Origin: Beaufortia kweichowensis
Taxonomy: Eukaryota; Chordata; Actinopteri; Cypriniformes; Gastromyzontidae
Reading direction: 5' to 3'
Assembly: GCA_019155185.1 (NCBI GenBank)
Contig: CM032800.1
Location: 11,090,001 to 11,154,000 of the forward strand
DNA: 64,000 bases
Shown here: piece by piece, positions 11,371-24,883 of the stretch
Layout of the letters: the number at the start of each line of letters is the position of its first letter
Numbering within the stretch: position 1 is the first letter of the stretch
Notes under the pieces: generated by a model
Seen by the model: only the letters and a program-made list of their open reading frames with translations
What the model was told of the DNA's origin: nothing
Databases searched by the model: none
Position numbers and translations under genes: made by a program

Positions 11371-13384
11371 GTCTGCTGGTAATGTGGTCAGCTCTCTTTG
11401 AATCTCATTGGCAAACTTCTCATTTATGATTTGAAAACATTACTGTGCAAATGCAAATAAACTACTTTAAACTAAAAGGAAAGTCACTAATTTCTCTGCA
11501 TTTCCAACAAAGCAAACTACCCTGAAGATGACAAGCAGAAGTTTTAAAAGGTAAAGTGCGTTCCCGCCTGTCATCTAATGTGTTATTAAGCACAGCGAGC
11601 TCTGAGCATATTCAGCAAGCACTGAGAATATATTTACTCAGGGGAACGCAGTGTTTCCCATCACACAGATAAAACTTCTCTACTCTGGCAAAGTTCACTA
11701 TTCCTGAGATAGAAAGTGCACTAAATTAGCAGTGCATGAATGATTTTTAATGTGCATTTAATGAAGCCAGACATCACTGTAATGCACAAGCTTAAAATCC
11801 AAAGTAAAGATAAATACTACAAGGTTTTATTATGCAGACTTGATAATGAAACTGTAGCCATTGAAGTATTTTGTACAAAACATTTTTAATATCTTGCAAT
11901 TAAATACATTTTTTACAGCCCATACCTTCATGTGTTGCTGTGATAAAATGTTATTCATTAAACATTGCAAATGATTATAAATCTGCCTGGTCCAAAGTGT
12001 TGTGGAGAATCATCACAACTGCATATACGCCACCTGTAGAGAGAGAGATGTGGGTTATGTTTAGAATAGCATGGTGCCATAGTACTTCAATACTAATATT
12101 TCTGCATTGTTTGTATACTGTGCAAAGTTTTCACTTTTCATAGAATACCCAGATGACCTTCTACATGAAATGCACACTAGACAATAGAGATTATTGCATT
12201 TCCATTGCCACAACTATTACTAAAATCAGCTACAGTTTTTAAAAGCTGCTTCTAAAAGTTTTTACTTTATTTAATGATGTCAGGACAGCAATACATAATA
12301 CTACAGTGTTAAAAACGCCAAATCAGATGGTGAAAGTCAGTGTGTAACAAAAATCAGAAGCTGACTTCAGAAGCCGTTTAATGACAACAACATATTACGA
12401 TAAGTAGCCAACATATTTAAAACATTTTAAGCTTTACTTTAAAGACATTGTTAATGCAGCACAAACATATAATTTACAAGGTAAACTCCAGAGTATGTAT
12501 AAAGTGAATGGAGTAAACATACATTTCAAGTGTATTGAATTTATATTTATAATCATGAATTATGAAAATTATGATTATTCGTGTTTAGAACTGATGTGGC
12601 ATTTAAATAGTTGTAGTTGTTAATATAAAGAATATAAGAAAGAATATCTCCCTTTGCATTAAACTCTAACAGCAACATTACATATTAACTTTTGTTAAAA
12701 AGTGAAACCACATAACCCCTTTAATGTCCAGAAGTTGTACAGAAAACAGCCCAGGACACTCACATTATGATAAGAAAGAGGCAAAGCAAAAGAGAGCGGC
12801 TTTAACCAAATAAGTCTCATGCAGGCCTTGGGTCTGGTGATGGATGATGTTAAGTTATAGCTCAAGGATTCGTCTCTGCTGTGGGTCGCTTGTGGCCTTC
12901 ACACTGTCAGTAATCCATGCACTATAAACGGCCAGGTTACTGTCAAACCAACAGCATATCAAACAGATCCACATGAACTAAAACTGGCCAAACTTCATTT
13001 TCACTGGAAATTTAACTAAACAGCTTATATAATAAATACAGTAATGCCTATTTCAGCATAATTATGCAAATTAAAGTTTGGAATGACATAATTTCAAACG
13101 AAAGAACGATAGGTCTGAAAACTGTGTAAAAAGTGCTTCATTATGGTCACATACACAGTGTAAAGACTGTTTTTCAATGAAAGAGAGAGATTTGTGAATG
13201 AGTCGAGGCATTTCTTTTCTAGCACCACACAATTATGCAGATTTCATGTAAATGTTGTTGTCACTACCGGATTTTCCATGTGTGAATTTGGTTGTAAAAT
13301 GCAATTGTTAACTTTGCACAAAAAAGATTTAGCAATGAAAATGACTGACAACCACAAATGATAAAACAATACATTTGTTAGATC
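11371..13384. other. Intergenic; one minus-strand exon-like tail
   Basis: No gene is called. At 12,855-12,939 on the minus strand an acceptor (TTTGACAG) opens a 27-codon frame containing AVYSAWITDSVKATSD and ending in TAA. It looks coding but is short and unrecognised, and no in-phase partner exon was identified. The rest is AT-rich spacer. Confidence 0.35.
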
Positions 13385-13735
13385 AGTATAAATTAGGCTT
13401 CCTAAAAATTCATCATTTACTCACAGTCATTCCAAGCCTGTATGAATTTATTTCTCTGTAGAACACTGAAGAAGATCATTTGAAGAAAGCAACATTGACT
13501 CCCCATTGACTACCATTGTATGAACACAAAACCACTTTCTCAAAATATCTTCTTTTGTGTTTCACAATAGGAAGAGTCACATGCAGGTTTTGACACACAC
13601 AAGGGTGAATAATAATTTGTCTCCTAATATTTGCAAGTCGCTTTGGATAAAAGTGTCAGCTAAATGCCTAAATGTAAATGTAAATGGAATAAATGATGAC
13701 TGAATTTTTATTTTGGGGTGGACTATCCTTTTTCA
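13385..13735. repeat. MITE (TATCTTCTTTTGTGTTTCAC family) split by an L2 tail
   Basis: Shares AACACAAAACCAC, ATCTTCTTTTGTGTTTCACA and AAATGATGAC...GAATTTTTATTTT with another copy at 21,585-21,795. This copy is interrupted at 13,613-13,686 by a LINE tail flanked by GAATAA on both sides. It is non-coding and widespread in cyprinids. Confidence 0.65.
13613..13686 (+). mobile_element. 74-bp L2-type LINE 3' tail
   Basis: Carries the characteristic fish L2 3' end AAGTCGCTTTGGATAAAAG, then CAGCTAAATGCCTAAATG, and ends in tandem AAATGTAAATG. It is flanked by GAATAA at 13,607-13,612 and 13,687-13,692, a probable target-site duplication inside the MITE. Only the tail is present, as in the copy at 54,969. 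Confidence 0.75.
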
Positions 13736-15291
13736 TCTAAACAAAATCTCTGAAGTCAAGGTGACATTTCTATTATTACACTGTGTAAATATACAGTCAA
13801 ACCTCTTTGTCCTAATCTGATCCCCATCTTTTGTGAGTCTGAATGCATGACTCTTTTATATATTAAATCAATCAGCCCTCTCTAAACACTTAAAATGGAA
13901 ATCATCTATTCACGCTAACCTGATCAACAATAACCTTTTGTATCTATTCATGTCATTAGTTTGCATGCGTGTGCTTGTTCACAGCACAGGACAGAGGTCA
14001 TGAATGAACTGTAAGCAACATTCCCTAAAGCACATCTGCTAAATGACATCCGCCTTTTCTTATCATGGCACTACACAAACGGGAAAGATGAATGATTATT
14101 TTCCACAGTTCAAAGAAACAGCAAAGAAAACACATGTTAATGGGAAGTTCATTATCTGAATTCAGAGGAATCTATGACAATATAAGATGGGACAAAAAAA
14201 AAGACATTTTGTTTAGTATAGCATTAAGAATCACCGTGCAGATTTTTCCAAATTAAACAGAAAATTTTCTGCTTCAACAGTTCATGCAAGTATGCACAAA
14301 AAGATATGCAAGTATATTTAAAACCTGCAAAAACCCAACACGCTAATGTTGGCAAACATTTTTAAATCAAAAGGATTTGGACTGTAAAAAACTATTTTTG
14401 TAGAAAGCTCAAGCATTTTAATTTCAGTGTTTCCATTTCGGATAAAACTATAAAAAAGCTACCTTCACAGACTTTACATAGCTCGATATAGTCAAGCACA
14501 CATTTTCCCTCATGCACCACATAATTACTGCTGTCATGAAATTTAAGCAACATAGTTAACTTTTGTAATCTCATGCAATTTAGAGTGAGAGAAACTTTTC
14601 GGATGGGATCAGAGTTTATCCATCAGGAATGGATACAGCCATAAAAAGTAGATAAGACCAGTACTGTATAAACAAAAAAGTAGGATTTCATGTTGAGTTT
14701 AAGGACACTTTGCTCATTGTTTTTTGCTTTCAGTAGGAAATAAGTGAAAAAATTACAAGTGGAAGGTTGTTTTAAAGAGGACAAACATCAGTACTGTTTT
14801 CCTCCATGGCTCAAGCCCTGAAGCTCTTCAGACAGAGATGGGGAAAAACAACCCATGAGCTGCCAAGAGACAGAAGTTTTGCCTCTTTAATGAGAAGAAA
14901 GTGGAAACAACAATGCATTTTTGCTTCAAAGACATCTAAACTCAAAATAAGAAATGCAAAAGGAAGATGCTAACGTAAGCTTAAATGAAGATGGGCAATT
15001 ATGTCAATTGCATAACAAAATTTACATATCAGCTACAGTATGCTACAGCTTTCAGGAGCTACCTTTATCCACCTTAAATCACAATAATCCATTTCAAGAT
15101 CAGGAATCATAACAATAGCACTTTTCTGGTTTGAGTCGTACCTCTTGAACAAATCTTTAAGGGTACCTTGAAGGTGAGCGACGTCTATCTATTCATTGGT
15201 GTACATCGTTATTTCTAATCAATACTACCACAATGCTGTAAGTCAACCTTACAACCATGCAGAATAGGCGAAGCAGTAAAGTTTCATGAGT
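13736..15291. other. Intergenic, probably including the ube3d 3' UTR
   Basis: No separate gene is called. The ube3d mRNA should extend leftward from 15,291; an ATTAAA on the minus strand near 14,885-14,890 is one possible poly(A) signal. A minus-strand acceptor-like site followed by 23 open codons near 14,790-14,865 was seen but is not convincing. Confidence 0.4.
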
Positions 15292-18200
15292 TTAAATGTG
15301 ATGTGTGTGATGAGAGCAGTCTGTGACCTGATAAGAGTTCATGCAGCGGAGGAGAGCAGGCAGTCTGCAGGTGCTGGACATCAGAAGCGTCTGGAGCTCT
15401 TCACATGAACTCTGAGGAAGAGGCAGAGGATGCACACTGATGTCCTTCTCCCAGACATCTACAACACTGAAAGAAAGATAAGAGAAAATGAATGCATGTA
15501 CAGTATGAAATCCTGAAGCAAAACTCAGATGTCACAACTAAGCCCCATGTCATCTCAACATACTCGGAGAATATCTCAAAAAGTGTCGTGTTAAAACTGT
15601 TTCCTTACATTCCCCCCCAAGTTGAGCTGTCAGGTTTGATTTTGTGGAAAATGTCAGTTTGACCACATTTGATTCCAACAAACATAGAGATAACTATGCA
15701 AAGTAACCTGCAATTTTATGTTTCAAACAAAGATGGCAATGATTTATGGATTGAAGCCTTAATACCTTAGAAAACCATATGTTCTGGATTAGATCTCATA
15801 AGAGATTTAGAGATATAAAAGATTTAGGAGGTTAGACTGACCAAGAGAGAAAGATTTTGATCAGCAAGAACAAACATAAGGAATATTAATAAGCAAGGAA
15901 AAGAGAAACAGCTATGACCTTTGATCAATCGCTTTGTGCCTTATAATGCCAGTAAATGATATAAACCTGACAGTTTGAAACATTACAGGTTTAATACAGT
16001 CACAGTGAGCTGTGAAAACACACGTCACACAGAGATTTATGTCCTGACACACAGTATGGTGATGATCTATTGGGGACATTTCATTGACATTTACCCATCT
16101 GTGCTCACACACACACGGCTCTTAAACTGGAAAACTGCTGGAGGAAATCAGAGAGAGGAAGAATAAAAAATAAATCGTACTAATCAGAATTTTTGCTTTG
16201 TTTTTAGGTAAATAAATGACTCTATAGATTATACTGAATTAATTTAAACCACAAGTCAATCATTTCATCATGTCTAATACAGCTTTCTGCAAGACTATCC
16301 ATTAACCAAAATAAACACAGTCCCACAGAACATCATGAATAATGTTTAAAACCGTCACCTCTTTGCAAACTATGCAGAAGAGATGTTTAAACACTTGCAT
16401 TATAGGGCAGGAAAAAGGGCAGACATAATGCACACTTGAAAGAGGAGAGTCGGAGAGAATGCGAGATATTACGAGAGGCGAGACTGGGGGAGGACTTGAG
16501 TCGTGACGACCTTTTAGTGTCAGAGAAACAATGAAGTGCAAAACGGCCACCCACAATTCCAGCGTGATTCATTATGTGTTTTCAGCATATCTTTGGTTTC
16601 TCAAGCAAGTAAGGATGAACTGTACCTGAACACACAGACACTTATTGACTCTTATGCATCATTTACATACAATGTGTCCATTGCTTGCCAGGAACACATA
16701 CAGTAAAATATTGTCAAAGTGTCATTTTCCTGAGGCTCAAGATACATTAGTCACATAGCATTTACTGTTCAGGTGACTGGCTTAAAAAACACAAAGTTTA
16801 TATATTATTGCATGCACTGCATGTAAATGTTTTATAGTGCTGTATGTGTGTAAATGATGCTTTGATAGTGTCCTTCAACAGATATGTTAATGTGAATCAA
16901 AATACAATGTTACATATCAGTCACCATTCTTTAAAATGCCCTAAAATACCTGGAAGGTATAGTTCTTTTATTTTAAAGTAAATTGGGTCTGTAGCATTTA
17001 CTTGTGAACCCCCATTTGCTATCGCTTTTAAAAAGTAGGTGATATTAGGAGGTAGATTCTCGTTTTGAGTACATTTGTGAGCCTGTCTGTGAAATCCAAG
17101 CCAAGAAAAAAAAAAGTACTCGCAACTATAAAATGACATAAATAAGTTCTGGCAGAATTTGGCATATAGTACTCAAACTTTCATTTATAATACTGAAATT
17201 AATGATTTTATGAACACTACGTTTTATTATTCTGCAGAAAAACTACTGGAAGTTGGCTTTCTAAACCTTGATTTCAATCTTAGACACGTCATTACTCAGT
17301 CAATATTAAAGAAATCAAGGTTATATTTTCACCTAATGTTTTCATTATATAGGATGATTTTATGCAGATAACAGCAAAAAATTACTTTTCACAGACAGGG
17401 TCACATTTTATTGCACAAAACTAGTTTTGATTTAATGGTTTGGTGCTATTTGGATGTTCTGAGTTGCTCAAAGTTCTTATTTCACCTACAAAGTTACAGA
17501 TATTGACTGTAGGAAGTGATGCCAGGATGAATAGATGTCTTACTCTTTGTGTTTGCTGTCAGAGCAGGAGATGTAGAGGATTTTGACTGCTCGTACAGCC
17601 CGACAGGACCGACTCTCTTCAGGATGAACATCACCCGCTGAGATGAAGCTCACCGCTGTGTCAGCAACAGAAGCAACCAGAGTGTCCGTGTTCAGAAGCC
17701 ACAGCTGACAATTACAAGACAAGAGGGACATATAAAGTTAAATCGCATTTTAAAAATTTAATTCAAAATGTAATTAATTAATGTAATTAACTTGCCCTTA
17801 CCAGAATCATGGCTTTGCCAGATGTTGTTTGTATGGAAAAGCGGAATATACTTTGTGCAGATGACAGTTCGATCAGTCTGGAGGCTAAAGTTTGCTCCAA
17901 GAATCGCTGCCTGTATGAGACATGATAAACAAACGCTCTGAATACAAACCTTCTGGTTAACATACAATATTATTGGTCTTATCTTGCATTAATCGCTCAT
18001 TAAAAATCAAAATAAACAGAAACATACAAACGCACGTGTAAATTCAGTTACTATTTTATCACATCAAATATTTATTAAGTAGAGCATTAAAATGTGTCTT
18101 TATGTTAACTGTAATCTGTATAGTTCTCCTAATACATACAGACACATACAGGGGGTGTTATATTGGCTTTACCTTGTTAACCTCGTTGACTTTGACACTA

Positions 18201-21200
18201 AACTGTGTTGTGTTACATCACTCTTTCCATCTTCACTTGACTCTACTAATATTTCAGTTATGTAAAACTTCAGCACCTCTGAAACAGAAAAGACAGTAGT
18301 GATATATTGCTGATGGTGTGTGAATAGGAAATTAAAGCTGAAATTATCCTCTCACTCTCAACGTCTCATAGAAGCAAATTGATTTTTCTTGGCAGTAACA
18401 CTGAACTCTGCGCTCATAAGCTGTAATATAAACCCGGGCTAATGTATCCATCTCTCGATTTTATTGTGAAAAATGAATCTTTTGCAGTTGCAAATAGGCT
18501 CTGAATTCAGAGTAAACAAATAAAACCTGAAATATTGTCACATTTGAATCCAACGTGTCCAACAAAAAATATCCTATTAAATTGCATTTATCTGCTCAGA
18601 TTTTTAAGGCAGTGTATATGCTCAAAATGTTTTACACATATAACTTTAAAAAGTGTTGTAAAACAAAATCTAACTTACGTCTTTGGTGTTTGAACAACAA
18701 CAATAGGAAACCCTAATAACTCAAAACAGACTGAAATTTCTAGACTGAAATATAAACTGATCATATTTATAAACATCCAAATACATCTAAGCATGGATGA
18801 GATGAATGACCCATGATGCGTCAGGGCTCATAGATGACATCATTCAGAAAACTGAAACATGCTGTGGTTATATTCATTTGCACTCATGTAAAATGTCTGA
18901 ATCGTGTTATCACAGTATACTGCTTTGATTTGCATACCTGAAGTGATTTCCTCGCCCAGTGTTGTAAAGCAGTTCTTACAGGAGACCGGCACACTCTTAC
19001 TGCTGTGATTCTGCTGAAGATATAAGACACACACCTTGATATAAAGATAATATAATACGCTTGTGTTTATATTCAGAATCAGTTATAGGGGACATCGGAT
19101 GCCTATTTTCCACAAAGAGGCACCTTTCTTTATAAAGGACGGTTCTTAGAACTGAATTTTAAGTGCCTGAAGTATCAAGATCTGTAATTGGTTCCACCAG
19201 TAACTCTGTTGTTAAAAGAAGACTTTTAGGAGACATACAATACATTTTAAGGTTCATATACATATACAATTTAAGGTTAAGCTTATAACAAACTGGCTGC
19301 GTGTTTTCTTTTCAGCTTTTCTAAGCTGGCAGACATGCCATTAATCTAACTAAATACAAAAAACAAGTGAAAACTTCATCCAATGTCCCAAAGTAAAGTG
19401 AAAGTAGCAGTATCTTGTGATTTTATGATGTCTTAAAGCTTTGAACTGTTGCTGTATAGAAACAGGAGGAAACATTGGAGAAAATAAAACTACACAATGC
19501 TTACAAACAAAATATACATTTTGGAGAAATTAATGATTGAAACATGTTCAGTTGTTTCTGAAGGAAACTTATTATAAGAAACAGCTGCTTATTTACACTG
19601 TTTACACATTTTGGAAATGATATTGTCTAATATGAAAAACAGGCTTGCTAAACTCAATAATTCTGTTTTATGTATGTTAATGCCGTTTACATTTTAATAT
19701 TAGGTGCACAATTAATTAACATTTATACATTTTTGTACAGTATACATTTCTGATACTGTGTGATTTTTAACCCATGTGATTTAATGATAAACAGTACAGA
19801 CAACTGCAGAAACAATTATGACAATAGGTTTGTATTTGTTAACATTAGTAAATGCTATTTCATGTCAGCTAATGCATTTATTAATGTTAACAAATACAAC
19901 CTTATTGTGAAGTGCTGCCAAAATAGTTGCTTTACAAAAAACTAAACCCATCTGAACAAAGACAAAGTCTGTATGTTAAAAACTATTTTTTTAGCTTGTT
20001 TCTAAACTTTGCTCTCAAATGCACAATAAAAATAACAAAAAAGAAAAGAGAGGCATCTGTGTGTGTGTGCTCAGGCAGTTTAGGTTTAGTGTTGGCCACA
20101 GGCAACCCACAGATTGAGACAGAGGGCGAGAATCAATCCTTCTGAAAGACGTAATAGAGTTCTCCTCCACTGGATTTCCACCCCGCCTCTTCAGTTTTTA
20201 TTATGATGAAAGGAAGAAGTTTTCCTCCTCTGTCAGCCCTGAGGCTGTGAAACTGAGAATCGTGCACTACTTAGGGTGAGAATATCACAACTGAAGCCCA
20301 GCCTTTGAAGAAGCCATCATCTGTAGACGTTTTTTTGAGGTAAAGCCGAACTTTTTTGCCTTTTAAAGAAATGTTTCTTTCATCCTTTATTCACCCTAAA
20401 ACCTTTTGTGGAGCACGAATGGAGATGCCCGAGATGCTCATACCATACAATGAAAGTAAATGAAGACATGAGCTGTCAAGCACCAAAAAACATTTTGTGG
20501 GGAAATTAACCTACGAATGGCTTACTAAGAGTTGTCTAAATATTAAGTTTATTACCTTTAAGATATTATTCCTTGAAAATATTTTTGTTTGGAACATTTT
20601 AAGAAAAAGAGGTTTTAAATATTTGATGCAATATTTCCAAATGAGCATTTTTAGAGATCTATTCCTGTAATAAAAGATATAAAGAATTAACCATTTCTGC
20701 CTTATTTAGAGCGTGATCTTACCTTTTCAGAGTCTTTGTGAAATGTGTTTGCTTGTTGTGTGAGGGTCTGCTCACAAGCGCTGTCTCGGGCCAATAAAAT
20801 ATACGTGTCACCAAGTAGACAATCGTCATCTCGTGGGAGCAGTTTCCTGTTGGCAAAGGGATCTGGGTGGCAACACCAATCATCCACTAACGCGTTCCAG
20901 TTTCCATTAGGCAAAGGAAGAACCCGCTTAAAAATCCTGTAAAATAACAATATTGTCAATATTGTTGGACAAAGTCTCTTTTCAGGCAAGCACCACTTTC
21001 ACGTCCAAAACTGTCCACATTCCTCATAAATGCGTATTAATTATTATAAAAAAAATACTATTTTATGTTCTTTGAGGAGTCACCATTTGTTGGGTATTAT
21101 AGCTTCTGGTTTGTTCATATTATCCCTCCTCTTAAATAAAAAACATGTATTTTTTGTTATGTCTGGACTCTTGTCAACAGGGGTTTATAAAAATAGAAAC

Positions 21201-23945
21201 ACATGGTTCAATATATCGGTAATAATTAATAAATTTATTCACTGAGAATTTATATTTCAAGTTTTGACTGCAAATGTAACACCCCAAAAAGTTTAAATTG
21301 CCCAATACATGCTAAATTAAAACAATTAAATACTCTTTACCTGTCTTGAAGCACTGTAGACCCACAGGATTGGCACAGGAAGGAGTATGTCTCCTTAACC
21401 TTAAGCTGTCCAATCACACTGCTGGGATCATCTGAGGTAAGAAACACAAAATAACCAATTACCAATAACCAAAGCTAAAGATTAAGCTATAGGCCTATGT
21501 TTTCTAATAAAATATCAAGACATCCTTAATCTACCCAATCTTGAAAATAAAATAAAAGTTATGAACTTAATAAAGGATAAATAAAAATTATTTAACCATT
21601 TATTCACCCTCACATCATTCCCAACCTGTATGACTTTCTTTCTTCTGCACAACACAGAAGAAGATATTTTAAAAAATGTTGGTAGCCAAACAACATTTTG
21701 ACTTTCATTATATGAACACAAAACCACCACACATCTTCTTTTGTGTTTCACAGAACATGACATGAAGGTGAATAAATAATGGCAGAATTTTTTATTTTAA
21801 ACTATTTTTTCATATTCATGACAATTCAGGTCTTGTTAAAGATTCTTTAAAAATAAAAATAAAATCATTAAAATATTTATATATGCATATATAAAAATAT
21901 AAACATATAAATGTATGAGTAATGTGGATAACTAGTGATCTATATGATGACATAGACAAGACAGGATCAGAGAGTTGTAAAGATTGGCTGGAGTCTTACT
22001 TTTAGTTGTCCTGACATGAAGTAAAACTCATCTCAGATGAGCAGGTCATGTTACTGGACTATTAATCTCTGTTCATCTGTTGCATGTGCAGCTAAGGGTC
22101 GGCTTGCACTCATTACTCAAATTCCTCAAGCAAACCAAATGACCCTGTTCAGCCTTATACATTAAAACTGAGTTTATCAGCCCCCTCACCAGAACAGCTA
22201 TCCTGCACTGCAATGACTATAAATTCAGCACTGGAGAGAACGTAATTTATAGGTAATACTTTGAGTATTTACCTAATGGCTGGTCCACGCTCACACGCAG
22301 TCTAATATGGGATCCATGTTCAGTGATTCCTGTACTTTTCTGACATGATGTCTCCACTAGCCTCACACCAGGTGTTAGCTTCACCTGATACGTCCGGTCA
22401 GGTGTCTGGATGTTTAGGGTGGAATTCTCTCCGGACTCAATCTTCACATCTGTACCATCCCTAGCAATGTCTTTCCTGGGGGTATAAAACATGAAGTTAG
22501 TGGTTTGCACCATCAACAATCTTAACTCCTAGTTATGAATGAAGAAAAGTGTGATGTTTTTCTGCTGTGGATGATGTTGCTATTTAATTTAATTCAATTC
22601 AAATTTATTTCTATAGCACTTGCATTGTTGCAAAACAGCTTTACATGTATATAGTTTTAGTAGCAGAAACAAAGAAAATATATATAGTATATATAATATA
22701 AAAAGTAAATATGATAATTCAGTAGATGGTGCACAACATATCGAAATATTGCAAATGTGAATAATATCAATATGCAATACTTTGCAAATGATTTTTAATA
22801 CACAAGTGCATGCGTATACTCTGACGTGTAATAGATGACCAGCGATCAGACAGAATATTAAACATGCATGTTGGCTATAACATTTTCAGTTCTTAAATGT
22901 ACCTTATACAAATGTAAAGCATTATCGCATATGCATTTTTCTTTCATATCGTGCAGCCCTATGTCCAATCATGCCTATGAAACAGCTGTCCAGTACTACC
23001 ATCTTGTGTTGAAATATTGGACTATAGCAGGGGTTTCAAACGTGTCCTCTAGCACCCCTAGTTCTGCACATAATGTATTTCTCTCCTATCAGACACACCC
23101 AATTCAGGTCTTGAAGTCTCTACTAATGAGCTGATGAGTTGGATCAGGTGTGTCAGATGATGGACTAGAGGTTTGACATTTAAACCTTTGATTTAGGTGG
23201 TATTGCACACCCCATTTTACTAAATTTGATGGTCTAGTTTTAAATGCACTGCATTAAAAGAAACAATTGCAATATGATTTTGGATAGAATGATAGAATGT
23301 GGTAGAACCACTCCACTTGATCCATTTTCACAATATAAAAACATATACTGTATACAGTGTTAAGCGTGTTATTTTCCTGCATACCTGGATGACCTAAATT
23401 GGCATTTGTCAAAAGTATAGTACACAAGAGAAGATGCAATTCTTTATCCCACAATGCAATGCACCTGACTCAATGTCCTGTGTGAGTTCATCCCTACAGT
23501 GTTGGTTTGTAATCTACACCACATATTACTTACATATTACAAATTATTTACACCATCCTTAATTACAACTGACCCTTGTTAAAAAATTTACAATAGTAAC
23601 TATAGTTCAAAATAGAGTTAAAACTGCAAAACCATCTTGGGTCTACTGCAAACTGCGCTGTTCACTGCATTATATTTGGAGATAAACGACAGTTTACTAT
23701 TCTTATAGTGGCTCATGCAAATATTTTTATCTGTATTATTTAAGGTTAACATCAGAAAATACATTGTACACTACAGAGATTAAACTCTCGCATTAAATAT
23801 TATATTCAATGTTATACAACTCATACCACCGACATTACCAGAGTTTATAAAAATAAAACAACTCTTACCGAATGAACAAAATGCCACTTTGCAATTTCTG
23901 TCTCAGCTCAAGAAACAAGATGTCTTGCTGTATAACTTCTTCCAT
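15292..23945 (-). CDS. ube3d: E3 ubiquitin-protein ligase E3D (UBE2C-binding, HECT_2 family)
   Basis: Nine coding exons on the minus strand: 23,869-23,945, 22,273-22,475, 21,341-21,431, 20,723-20,936, 18,938-19,013, 18,173-18,278, 17,802-17,910, 17,544-17,704 and 15,292-15,466. They join in phase to 403 residues; human UBE3D has 389. Recognition rests on matching blocks in order: VLPLPNGNW, WCCHPDPFA (about 144-152), a CxxC at 113/116, a second CxxC at about 207/210 (CKNC), LIELSSAQSIFRF, LWLLNTDTL and DISVHPLPLP near the C-terminus. The family binds the E2 UBE2C and was reported to make HECT-like thioester intermediates, and it acts in the cytoplasm. The conserved cysteine and histidine residues are all present. 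Introns carry several MITE copies. It is head-to-head with rpa2. The Met start opens the only in-phase first exon. High confidence in identity; exon 5 could begin three bases later because of a tandem CAGCAG acceptor. Confidence 0.93.
16300..16570. other. GC-richer intronic patch, unassigned
   Basis: Lies in the large last intron of ube3d. It is purine-rich on the plus strand (GAGAGGCGAGACTGGGGGAG near 16,472) with overlapping open frames on the minus strand but no matching protein family and no in-phase junction with ube3d. Possibly an old repeat core. Confidence 0.25.
19821..19928. repeat. Inverted-repeat MITE (TTGTATTTGTTAACATT family), copy 2
   Basis: Short deletion derivative of the element at 5,550: TTTGTATTTGTTAACATTAG and, about 60 bp on, its inverted end TTAATGTTAACAAATACAAC. 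It sits within a ube3d intron and has no coding content. Confidence 0.65.
21040..21300. repeat. Intronic repeat shared with the first rpa2 intron
   Basis: Shares an ordered series of phrases with 25,460-25,705: ATGTCTGGACTC versus ATGTATGGACTCC, ACATGGTTCA versus AAATGGTTCA, and TGAGAATTTATA in both, at matching spacing. They are diverged copies of one non-coding element, here between ube3d exons 3 and 4. Confidence 0.55.
21585..21795. repeat. MITE (TATCTTCTTTTGTGTTTCAC family), uninterrupted copy
   Basis: Contains TTATTCACCCTCACATCATT, AGAAGAAGATATTTTAAAA, ATCTTCTTTTGTGTTTCACA and GAAGGTGAATAAATAATGGC. It is the same family as 13,385-13,735 and the uninterrupted comparison for that copy. 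It lies in a ube3d intron. Confidence 0.65.
22575..22680. repeat. Teleost dispersed repeat fragment (AATTCAAATTTATTTCTATAGC)
   Basis: The string ATTCAATTCAAATTTATTT followed by CTATAGCACTTGCATTGTTG and AAACAGCTTTACAT matches a very common fish repeat phrase that I recall as TTCAATTTATTTATATAGCGC...GCAAAGCAGCTTTACA. It lies in the first ube3d intron and has no coding capacity. Confidence 0.5.
23025..23178. repeat. Palindromic foldback repeat
   Basis: The left half has GGGGTTTCAAACGTGTCCTC...CAGACACACCCAATTCAGG and the right half has GGATCAGGTGTGTCAGATGATGG...AGGTTTGACA, roughly its reverse complement. This is the layout of a frequent cyprinid foldback MITE whose halves surround a phrase like CACCTGATCC. 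It lies in the first ube3d intron. Confidence 0.5.
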
Positions 23946-24883
23946 TGTTCGTCTTTAGCACAGTACTCACAAAACACAAATTCACCCGCTGTAAACAACG
24001 TGACTGCACATTTCCGCGACACGGCCGTGATGTCACCAGAAAACAAATAATTTCAAATAAAAAGTCACCCTGTACATTATTAGGAAAATAGTTACATTAA
24101 ATGTATTAAAATAACAGGTAATTGCACAATGGAGTGTTTAGGTATTAAAACACCACTAGAGTGTAGTGAGATCATTTTAATAATTATAAAAAATAAATAA
24201 CGTATCATCTAAAGGATGCTTGTGTAAGTATTACAAGTAACAACGGATATTACCAAACTTTCAACAAAAGATTCAGTCACATTTAGTTATTGTGCAAAGG
24301 GTCAAAGCGTGTTTGTTTAACTGTAATGTTAAGCCTAAACATCACCCACAGAACTAAGGGTTGAAACAAAGCGATAACCAAACTAAAACCACCGGAAGTC
24401 CACAGTGCGTGCTTTAGTAGTCACATGTTTTGAGAAAGAAAAGAAAACCATGCTGTCTAAACAATGCGATCTCATTGCAAAAGTGACACATGATTGCTTG
24501 TCGTTTGTCGTCATTTAGTTATTTTATAATGTACATAATTAATCGAATGTAATAATTTATCTAATGCATTCTATTAGATAACTATGATGTGTTTTGAACG
24601 GCAAATATATACTTTTAACAACCAAAAAGGTCAATATGAAATGTAAGCTATAAACGACACAAATTGTACCTGATGTCTGTTATGGGACCTAATGTTTTTA
24701 GTCTGATTACAAAAGGACTTTTCGCGGCAGTTCACAGACGCGCATGCGCAGTTTCAGCGCGCGGAATCTGAGGGGTCACGTCAGAGCGGCGTGCAGTGGC
24801 TCAGTGGTGGCGCGAGATTTCTGACTGTTTTGTCCTTTTTTTCACATTCAAATTAAAAACAATCGCTGATATTATCGGGTAAC
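23946..24883. promoter_or_regulatory. Shared ube3d/rpa2 intergenic promoter region
   Basis: The 938 bp separating the two divergent start codons. CpG density rises at about 24,720-24,810 next to rpa2. CGCGCATGCGCA at 24,739-24,750 fits the NRF1 consensus YGCGCAYGCGCR exactly. TTTTCGCGGC near 24,719-24,728 and TTTCAGCGCGCGG at 24,752-24,764 resemble E2F sites, in keeping with the known S-phase control of RPA genes. A smaller CpG patch lies at 23,995-24,032 beside ube3d. Binding is inferred from motifs only. Confidence 0.6.
24739..24750. promoter_or_regulatory. NRF1-type site upstream of rpa2
   Basis: CGCGCATGCGCA is a perfect match to the NRF1 palindrome, 134 bp before the rpa2 start codon in a CpG-rich stretch. 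NRF1 commonly drives housekeeping and bidirectional promoters. Confidence 0.6.

Noticed and set aside
12855..12939. Minus-strand exon-like tail of 27 codons
   Set aside because: Good acceptor and plausible composition, but too short, unrecognised and without an in-phase partner; not called as a gene.
14790..14865. Acceptor-like site and 23 open codons downstream of ube3d
   Set aside because: ube3d already ends at a stop conserved in position with the human protein; this stretch has no homology support.
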